From positions 3,418 to 8,755 of the forward strand of contig PMDT01000150.1 in NCBI GenBank assembly GCA_003154555.1: a DNA stretch of 5,338 nucleotides. The letters are read 5' to 3'. The stretch comes from Spirochaetaceae bacterium (lineage in GTDB: Bacteria > Spirochaetota > Spirochaetia > SZUA-6 > Fen-1364). The position numbers and the translations under genes are program-made. This document shows, in pieces, positions 1-4,486 of this stretch. Within the stretch, counting starts at the first letter, position 1; every line of letters starts with the position of its first letter. Under the pieces are notes generated by a model. The model had not been told where the DNA came from. It saw only the letters and a program-made list of their open reading frames with translations, and did not search any database.

Positions 1-84
1 TACATCCCCGGCTGCCCCGTGAGCCCGCAGGCGATCATCGACGGTTTCGTGAAGGTCATCAAAAGCCTCGAGGAGAAGAAGTGA
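1..84 (+). CDS. [NiFe] hydrogenase small subunit, NuoB/EchC/MbhJ-like (C-terminal 27 residues only)
   Basis: Only the end of this gene is in the window; the reading frame is open from base 1 to TGA at 82-84. The visible peptide begins YIPGCPVSPQAIIDG. The PGCP motif is the C-terminal landmark of NuoB-like proteins, and its cysteine is the last ligand of the [4Fe-4S] cluster that passes electrons to the NiFe centre (N2 in complex I). Family members usually read PGCPP; here the second proline is valine, a mild change. The short charged end after the motif (KSLEEKK) looks like a normal terminus. Its stop overlaps the start of the NuoC-like gene by one base (TGATG). Identity rests on this motif together with the neighbouring NuoC/D/H/I-like genes, so the family call is strong although most of the protein is missing. 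Confidence 0.88.
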   Translation, partial: YIPGCPVSPQAIIDGFVKVIKSLEEKK

Positions 85-635
85 TGGACGTGCAGGCAAT
101 CAGCGCGGAGCTGCAGACGCGGTTCTCGCTCCCCGAGGGGGCACTGAAGGTGCAGCGGGCCACGCGGCTCTGGGTGGACGTGGACATGGCAGGCTTTCCC
201 GCCCTTTTCGATCACATCGTGAAAGGCATGGGGTTCAACATCCTCTGCACGATCACGGGCCTGGATCTGGGCGCCGACCTCGGCTACATCTACCACCTCG
301 CGCACGATTGCGGGATCATGGTGAACGTGAAGACGCGCAGCCCCAAGGGCTCCACCGTGAAGTCGGTCACGCCGTATTTCCCCTGCGCGGACCTGTACGA
401 GCGTGAGCTCGTGGACCTGCTGGGCGCCCATGTTGACGGTCTGGGTCCCGGTCCGCGCTACCCGCTGCCGGAGGACTGGCCCGTGGACGAGCACCCGCTC
501 CTCAAGGACTGGACGCCCAAAGGCGCAACGCCGGCCGGGGACGCTCCGGCAGCAGGCGCGCCGGCGGCGACGCCGGCACAGCCTGCCTCGCCGCCGCCCG
601 CCGCCCCCGCGGAGAAAGGAAGCACACCCGCATGA
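84..635 (+). CDS. NuoC-like (30 kDa-type) hydrogenase subunit, EchD/MbhK-like
   Basis: This is a peripheral cytoplasmic subunit that, in complex I and group 4 hydrogenases, braces the small and large catalytic subunits and binds no cofactor. The 183-residue protein carries the NuoC signature YERELVDLLGAHVDG at residues 105-119. It is followed by LPEDWP (128-133) and PLLKDW (138-143), which resemble the Ech/Mbh branch. I chose ATG 84, which overlaps the upstream stop and has GGAG at 72-75; GTG at 81 is also possible and would add one residue. From about residue 146 the protein turns into a low-complexity Ala/Pro/Gly tail of nearly 40 residues, probably disordered and beyond the folded domain. 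The stop overlaps the large-subunit start by 4 nt (ATGA). In HycE-type enzymes this domain is fused to the large subunit; here it is separate. Confidence 0.92.
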   Translation: MDVQAISAELQTRFSLPEGALKVQRATRLWVDVDMAGFPALFDHIVKGMGFNILCTITGLDLGADLGYIYHLAHDCGIMVNVKTRSPKGSTVKSVTPYFPCADLYERELVDLLGAHVDGLGPGPRYPLPEDWPVDEHPLLKDWTPKGATPAGDAPAAGAPAATPAQPASPPPAAPAEKGSTPA

Positions 636-1876
636 GCGATATCGACAGGGTCGTCACGGTCCCCATCGGCCCGCAGCATCCGGCCCTCAAGGAGCCTGAA
701 AGCTTCATGGTGGACCTGCGCGGTGAAAAGATCGACGCCGTGCGCATCCGGTTCGGCTACAATCACCGCGGCATCGAAAAGGGCTGCGAGACCCGGTCCT
801 ACACGCAGGACCTGTACCTCGTGGAACGCGTCTGCGGCATCTGTTCGTTTTCCCACTCGACGGCATTCATCCACGCGGTGGAGGAGATCGCGGGACTCGA
901 GGTTCCCGTCCGCGCGAAGTACATCCGCACGATTATCGGGGAGCTGGAGAGGATACACAGCCATCTGCTCTGGCTCGGCGTGGCGGGACACGAGATCGGC
1001 TTCGACACCCTCCTGATGTACACGTGGCGCGACCGTGAGCAGGTCATGATCCTGCTGGCACGTCTCACGGGTAACCGGGTGAACTACGGCATCAACACCT
1101 ACGGCGGCGTACGCCGGGATATTGCCCCTGACATGATGCCGGAGATCCTGAAGGTGGTGGACTCCCTGGAAGAGCGGACGAAGCACTACATCGAGCTTGC
1201 CATGCGTGAACAGACGCTGATCCAGAGGCTCTCCGGTGTCGGCAAGCTCTCAAAGGAAGACGCCCTGTTCCTGGGCACGGTGGGGCCCACTGCCCGCGCC
1301 TCCGGCGTGGACCGCGACGCCCGCCGCGATGACCCCTACCTCGCCTACCCCGACCTGGAGTTCAAGGTCGTCATCGACGACCACTGCGACGTCTACGGCC
1401 GCACCATCGTCCGCCTGGGAGAGCTGATGCAGACTTACTCGATCCTGCGCCAGCTCATCAAGAAGATCCCCGACGGCCCCATCACGGTGAAGGCGCCGCG
1501 GCGCATTCCCGAAGGGGAGGCGGTGAGCCGCTACGAGGCCCCCCGTGGAGAAGACGTGCATTACGTGCGCGGAAATGGCACGGAGAAGCCGGAAAGGGTG
1601 AAGGTGCGCGCCCCCACGCTCGCGAATACCGCCTCGGTGGGCAAGATGCTGGAAGACGGTTACCTCGCGGACCTGCCCATCGTCGTGGCTGCGATCGACC
1701 CCTGCTTCAGCTGCACCGACCGGATGGTGGGTGTGCGGGAGAGCGGCACGGAAAGCCGCGGCGCCGGCAGAAAGACCATGACGTGGGAAGAGGTCTCGCG
1801 CTACGGCGTGGAATGGCACAAGGCGCGCGGTCTGGACTTCTCATCGCTCGGCATTCCCGGAGGCATCGAGGCATGA
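632..1876 (+). CDS. [NiFe] hydrogenase catalytic large subunit, group 4 (NuoD/EchE/MbhL-like)
   Basis: This is the catalytic subunit (414 aa) that makes or oxidises H2 at a NiFe(CN)2CO centre on the cytoplasmic side of the membrane. Both metal-binding motifs are intact: ERVCGICSFSH at residues 65-75 (C68, C71) and DPCFSCTDR at 356-364 (C358, C361). All four cysteines being present separates it from NuoD of complex I, which has lost them. The N-terminal GYNHRGIEKG (42-51) is typical of the NuoD/group 4 family. About 50 residues follow DPCFSCTDR. By analogy with HycE, which is cut between Arg and Met at the same motif, this tail should be cleaved after R364, and the HycI-type protease gene lies downstream. 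The start at ATG 632 overlaps the previous stop (ATGA) and has AAGGAAG at 616-622. The group 4 assignment is firm; the subgroup is not resolved. Confidence 0.96.
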   Translation: MSDIDRVVTVPIGPQHPALKEPESFMVDLRGEKIDAVRIRFGYNHRGIEKGCETRSYTQDLYLVERVCGICSFSHSTAFIHAVEEIAGLEVPVRAKYIRTIIGELERIHSHLLWLGVAGHEIGFDTLLMYTWRDREQVMILLARLTGNRVNYGINTYGGVRRDIAPDMMPEILKVVDSLEERTKHYIELAMREQTLIQRLSGVGKLSKEDALFLGTVGPTARASGVDRDARRDDPYLAYPDLEFKVVIDDHCDVYGRTIVRLGELMQTYSILRQLIKKIPDGPITVKAPRRIPEGEAVSRYEAPRGEDVHYVRGNGTEKPERVKVRAPTLANTASVGKMLEDGYLADLPIVVAAIDPCFSCTDRMVGVRESGTESRGAGRKTMTWEEVSRYGVEWHKARGLDFSSLGIPGGIEA

Positions 1877-2814
1877 GCTGGGTCGTTGCGGGTGTAAACA
1901 TCCTCATTTTCCCCGGCATGTTCTTCCTCCTCGTGCTGGGGCTTGCCGGCCAGTTCGTCGACCGCAAGCTGTACGCGCGCCTGCAGTCCCGCGTGGGGCC
2001 GCCGTGGTTTCAGCCGGTCGCCGATTTCTTCAAGCTGCTGGGCAAGGAGTCCGTCATCCCGGAAGAGGCGGATCGTCGGATGTTCGTGATGGCGCCCGTT
2101 TTCGCCCTCGCCGCGGTGGTTGCCGCGTACCTCTACATCCCGCTCTGGAGCACGAAACCGATCTTCTCCTTCTACGGCGACCTGGTGGTCGTCCTCTACC
2201 TCCTGCTCATCCCGACACTCACGTTTTTCCTCGGTGGGTGGTATTCCCGCTCGATCTTTTCGACACTGGGCGCAGTGCGTTCCATCACGCAGCTTTTCGC
2301 TTACGAGATCCCGCTCCTCATCGCGCTGCTCTCCCCTGCCCTGCTTGCCGACACGTGGTCGATATCCGGCATGACGGCATACTACCAGGCGCACCCATGG
2401 TACTGGCTTTTCAACCTGATCGGCCTGGGCGTCGCTCTTGTCACGCTGCTGGGCAAACTGGAGCGCGTGCCCTTCGACGCCCCCGAGGCGGAGACGGAGA
2501 TCGTGGCCGGCAGCTTCACAGAATACAGCGGGAGGCACCTCGCGTTCTTCCGCATGGCAATCGACGCGGAGGCCATTGTCTCCTCCTCCCTCGTGGCCGC
2601 CGTTTTCCTGCCCTTCGGCCTCGGGCTTCCCCTGTGGCTGGGCATCATCGTCTATCTTGCCAAGCTCGCCGGTATCCTGTTCGTGCTCGCGCTCCTGCGC
2701 ACCGTCTTCGCGCGGCTGCGCATGGACCAGATGATCAATTTCTGCTGGCGCTATGTCGCCCCCATTGCTTTCCTGCAGGTCATCATCGACCTTGTGCTGA
2801 AGGAGTTCCTGTAA
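1873..2814 (+). CDS. NuoH-like membrane subunit of the hydrogenase (EchB/MbhM-like)
   Basis: This is the integral membrane subunit (313 aa) that anchors the hydrogenase module and links redox chemistry to ion transport. About eight hydrophobic segments can be read, near residues 5-29, 70-92, 103-123, 138-160, 176-194, 234-249, 252-280 and 288-309, matching NuoH topology. Family motifs present are RKLYARLQSRVGP (31-43), QPVADFFKLLGKE (47-59), FAYEIPLLIAL (142-152) and ERVPFDAPEAETEIVAG (197-213), followed by TEYSG (216-220). The acidic residues E145, E205, E207 and E209 lie in the positions associated with the ion pathway at the quinone-site end of complex I. I chose ATG 1873 over the longer open frame from 1783 because it makes the ATGA overlap with the large-subunit stop, has GGAGG at 1859-1863, and begins directly before the first membrane helix. 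Confidence 0.95.
   Translation: MSWVVAGVNILIFPGMFFLLVLGLAGQFVDRKLYARLQSRVGPPWFQPVADFFKLLGKESVIPEEADRRMFVMAPVFALAAVVAAYLYIPLWSTKPIFSFYGDLVVVLYLLLIPTLTFFLGGWYSRSIFSTLGAVRSITQLFAYEIPLLIALLSPALLADTWSISGMTAYYQAHPWYWLFNLIGLGVALVTLLGKLERVPFDAPEAETEIVAGSFTEYSGRHLAFFRMAIDAEAIVSSSLVAAVFLPFGLGLPLWLGIIVYLAKLAGILFVLALLRTVFARLRMDQMINFCWRYVAPIAFLQVIIDLVLKEFL
2800..2805 (+). promoter_or_regulatory. Shine-Dalgarno site that fixes the ferredoxin-subunit start
   Basis: AAGGAG lies eight bases before ATG 2814, inside the last codons of the NuoH-like gene. It favours 2814 over the in-frame ATG at 2844, which has no comparable site. The TAATG at 2812-2816 puts stop and start in contact, as expected for coupled translation. 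Confidence 0.7.
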
Positions 2815-3257
2815 TGCGCGCACCCCGCCATCACCTTGGCGAGATGGTTTCCTCCGTTCTCGGCTCCCTGTTCCGAAAGCCGGCAACCATCCGCTATCCC
2901 TATGCCCCGTTCAAGATGCCCGACCGCTTCCGGGGGCCCCCGAAGTGGGAATCCGACAAGTGCATCGGCTGCAAGCTCTGCTCCCGAGACTGCCCGTCGC
3001 AGGCCATCACGATCACGAAGGTCGGGGAGAAGCGGTTCGACCAGACCGTGGACCTTGGCAAGTGCGTCTTCTGCGGCCAGTGCGCGGAGACGTGCCCCCG
3101 CAAGGTGATCACGATGACGCCGGACTTCGAGCTTGCCCAGATCGACAAGCAGAACCTGAAAATCACCTACCATGCATCACCCGCCCCTGCCGCCCCCGCG
3201 CCGCAGCCCGCCGCTGCTCCAGAGCCTGCAAAAGGCGCTGGAGAGCCGACGGTCTGA
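2814..3257 (+). CDS. NuoI-like 2x[4Fe-4S] ferredoxin subunit of the hydrogenase (EchF/MbhN-like)
   Basis: This is the electron-entry subunit (147 aa), carrying two [4Fe-4S] clusters that pass electrons from a soluble ferredoxin towards the small subunit. Two complete CxxCxxCxxxCP motifs are present: C50, C53, C56, C60-P and C84, C87, C90, C94-P. The segment before them (KPATIRYPYAPFKMPDRFRG, residues 22-41) matches the membrane-contacting N-terminal part of NuoI/MbhN-type subunits rather than a soluble ferredoxin. After about residue 120 the protein becomes an Ala/Pro-rich tail of 27 residues with no cluster-binding role. That tail is encoded by the stretch that overlaps the protease gene. 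The start at ATG 2814 is supported by AAGGAG at 2800-2805. The frame is also open for 270 codons upstream, but that stretch is a shadow of the NuoH-like gene. Confidence 0.94.
   Translation: MRAPRHHLGEMVSSVLGSLFRKPATIRYPYAPFKMPDRFRGPPKWESDKCIGCKLCSRDCPSQAITITKVGEKRFDQTVDLGKCVFCGQCAETCPRKVITMTPDFELAQIDKQNLKITYHASPAPAAPAPQPAAAPEPAKGAGEPTV
3172..3257 (+). other. 86-nt out-of-frame gene overlap
   Basis: The last 28 codons and stop of the ferredoxin-subunit gene share these bases with the first codons of the protease gene in another frame. One frame reads as an Ala/Pro tail and the other as a Pro/Arg/Leu-rich leader. Both are low-complexity and lie outside conserved domains, which explains how the overlap can be tolerated. 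The bases are almost entirely G and C. Confidence 0.75.
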
Positions 3258-3702
3258 CGGAAAGGTCGTCCTTCTCGGGGTCGGCTCCGAGCTGCGCACG
3301 GATGACGCGGTCGGGCTCGTCGTGGCGCGTCGCGCGGCCCGGCCCGCGATTGCGGGCGTCCAATGCATCGCCGCGGGTCCTGCGCCGGAGAACTCCACCG
3401 CCGCAATACGCAGGTTCAAGCCCTCGCACGTCATCATCATCGATGCTGCCGAAATGGGCGCGGAGCCGGGAACGACACGGCTCATCGATCCCGCGGCCGC
3501 GGGCGGCGCGTCATTTGCCACGCATGGCCTGCCGCTGAGTGTGCTTGCGGGGTATCTTGCCGCGGAGACAGGCTGCGCGGTGATCCTGGTCGGGATTCAG
3601 CCGCGTTCGCTCGAGTTCGGAGAGACCCTGACTCCTGCCGTGGCGGAAGCGGCGGATGCGCTGGTGACGGCTCTGCGGGAAAGCCTCGCGCCGAAAGCCT
3701 AG
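3172..3702 (+). CDS. hycI: hydrogenase maturation endopeptidase, HycI type
   Basis: This is a nickel-dependent aspartic-type endopeptidase (176 aa) that trims the C-terminus of the hydrogenase large subunit once nickel is in place. The HycI landmarks are visible: VVLLGVGSELRTDDAVG (residues 32-48), PENSTAAIRRFKP (72-84), IIIDAAEMG (88-96), ATHGLPLSVL (116-125) and ILVGIQP (138-144). D45, D91 and H118 align with the nickel ligands D16, D62 and H90 of E. coli HycI. The presumed substrate is the NiFe large subunit in this operon, with cleavage after R364. The first 28 residues are Pro/Arg-rich and not part of the fold. An in-frame TGA at 3157-3159 makes ATG 3172 the only canonical start that keeps the active-site core, which forces an 86-nt overlap with the ferredoxin gene. 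No clear Shine-Dalgarno site precedes it; a non-canonical CTG at 3214 is an alternative. Confidence 0.93.
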   Translation: MHHPPLPPPRRSPPLLQSLQKALESRRSDGKVVLLGVGSELRTDDAVGLVVARRAARPAIAGVQCIAAGPAPENSTAAIRRFKPSHVIIIDAAEMGAEPGTTRLIDPAAAGGASFATHGLPLSVLAGYLAAETGCAVILVGIQPRSLEFGETLTPAVAEAADALVTALRESLAPKA

Positions 3703-4328
3703 GCGCTTCCGGCTGTGGAGCGCCGCCTGCGAAGCAGGTGCCGCAGCACGTAGAGTGCAACCAGGCCGGCAAGAAGAACAAGGACCACGATGTCGATGAG
3801 GTGGCTGTAGCGAAGGACGGTGGACCAGTTCTTCTTGAGGACGAAACCCACCCAGGTGAGGAATGAGTTCCAGAGGCCCGCGCCGATCACGGTGAAGATG
3901 GCGAAGGGCACGAGATTCATCCTGCTGATGCCGGCGGGGATGGAAATGAGATGCCGCACGACGGGAATGAAACGGGAGATGAAGATCGTGAGACTTCCCC
4001 TCCGCTTGAAGAACCTGTCCGTCATCTCGAGGTCGGATTCGTCGAGCAGGAGATATCTGCCGAAACGCGTCAGGAACGGCCGTCCGCCGAATCTCCCGAT
4101 GGCGTAACCGATGAACGATCCCACGATGCTTCCCAGCGTTGCCGCAAGAATCACCCCCGCCCAGGTGAGGGTGCCTTCCGCGACCGTGAAGCCCGCAAAC
4201 GGCATTATCGCCTCGCTGGGCAGGGGGAGTACCATGCTCTCCGCGACCATCAGGAGAAAGACACCCGCGTACCCGATGCTCCCGATGACGTGCGTTCCGA
4301 ATGCCGCGATCGATTCGGTTATCCCCAC
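3699..4328 (-). CDS. DedA-family (SNARE-associated/VTT domain) integral membrane protein
   Basis: This is a polytopic inner-membrane protein of 209 aa, the usual DedA length. Some DedA proteins move undecaprenyl phosphate or other lipids across the membrane and support proton-motive-force homeostasis; the role here is inferred from family only. Visible motifs are ESMVLPLPSEAIMPFAG (residues 30-46), the glycine-rich GSIVGSFIGYAIGRFGG (66-82), FFKRRG (106-111), and SRFIPVVRHLISIPAGISRM (118-137), which holds the family's conserved FxxR and proline positions. The chain ends in a long hydrophobic helix and an arginine-rich tail. I chose GTG at 4328-4326: it has GGAGG five bases upstream, and the family homology starts just after it. 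The frame stays open further upstream to 4796, but that part overlaps hppA and reads as non-hydrophobic shadow sequence. It lies 158 nt after hppA on the same strand. Confidence 0.9.
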   Translation of the reverse strand: MGITESIAAFGTHVIGSIGYAGVFLLMVAESMVLPLPSEAIMPFAGFTVAEGTLTWAGVILAATLGSIVGSFIGYAIGRFGGRPFLTRFGRYLLLDESDLEMTDRFFKRRGSLTIFISRFIPVVRHLISIPAGISRMNLVPFAIFTVIGAGLWNSFLTWVGFVLKKNWSTVLRYSHLIDIVVLVLLAGLVALYVLRHLLRRRRSTAGSA

Positions 4329-4333
4329 TGATG

Positions 4334-4338
4334 CCTCC
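4334..4338 (-). promoter_or_regulatory. Shine-Dalgarno site that fixes the DedA GTG start
   Basis: On the minus strand GGAGG is followed by five bases and then GTG (4328-4326). No ATG lies in frame between this site and residue 27 of the DedA protein, which is inside the first membrane segment. The site therefore decides for GTG. Confidence 0.7.
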
Positions 4339-4346
4339 GCACCAAC

Positions 4347-4376
4347 AATATCACCAAAACAGTCCGCATACAGCAA
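4347..4376 (-). promoter_or_regulatory. weak sigma70-like promoter candidate for the DedA gene
   Basis: On the minus strand TTGCTG (4376-4371) and GATATT (4352-4347) are separated by 18 bases. Matches to consensus are 3/6 and 4/6. The implied transcript start near 4340 would leave only about a dozen bases before the GTG start, so this is a weak candidate. Co-transcription with hppA is equally possible. Confidence 0.2.
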
Positions 4377-4417
4377 GGCGCCTGTGGCCAGGGTGCTCCC
4401 CCGGCCGACAGGCGCCT
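4376..4417 (-). terminator. strong hairpin downstream of hppA, possible terminator
   Basis: AGGCGCCTGT (4376-4385) is the exact reverse complement of ACAGGCGCCT (4408-4417). Allowing one bulged base (4407), GGCC 4386-4389 pairs with GGCC 4403-4406, leaving a 13-nt loop. The stem is stable and sits between the hppA stop and the DedA start. On the minus strand it is followed by TGCTGTATG and not by a clean T run, so it is not a textbook intrinsic terminator; it could instead be an RNA-stabilising or processing element. The GGCGCC core is itself palindromic, so AGGCGCCTGT also occurs as a direct repeat at 4376-4385 and 4410-4419. Confidence 0.4.
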
Positions 4418-4422
4418 GTTCT

Positions 4423-4468
4423 GCGCGCCATGGGCGGCGCGCGTCCAACATGCCGGTTCGCGCGCCGC
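4423..4468 (-). repeat. two mutually exclusive GC-only stems after hppA
   Basis: GCGGCGCGCG at 4434-4443 is the reverse complement of CGCGCGCCGC at 4459-4468, giving a 10-bp stem with a 15-nt loop. GGCGCGC at 4436-4442 can instead pair with GCGCGCC at 4423-4429, giving a 7-bp stem with a 6-nt loop. The two structures share one arm and cannot form together. They are in the 3' untranslated region of hppA. The bases are seen directly; a regulatory role is inference, because sequence this rich in alternating G and C forms such pairs readily by chance. Confidence 0.4.
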
Positions 4469-4486
4469 GCGCGGACCCGCGGATGA

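Noticed and set aside
458..1186. 242-codon minus-strand frame opposite the NuoC- and NuoD-like genes
   Set aside because: Shadow frame caused by high G+C; the plus strand encodes conserved subunits with intact motifs across the same bases.
632..1876. Possibility that this is complex I (NADH dehydrogenase) rather than a hydrogenase
   Set aside because: The large subunit has all four NiFe-binding cysteines (C68, C71, C358, C361), which complex I NuoD lacks, and a hydrogenase maturation protease is in the same operon.
2004..2813. Long upstream extension of the ferredoxin-subunit frame
   Set aside because: It overlaps the whole NuoH-like gene and reads as Arg/Pro-rich noise. ATG 2814 has its own Shine-Dalgarno site and touches the upstream stop.
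1801..2886. 361-codon open frame on the minus strand opposite the NuoH-like gene
   Set aside because: It is a shadow of the real gene: the product is Glu/Arg/His-rich without domains, and the plus-strand frame has clear NuoH motifs and membrane helices.
3702..3740. Hairpins 3702-3724 and 3726-3738 as a terminator for the hydrogenase operon
   Set aside because: The stems are short (5-7 bp), lie inside the convergent DedA coding sequence and have no T run after them.
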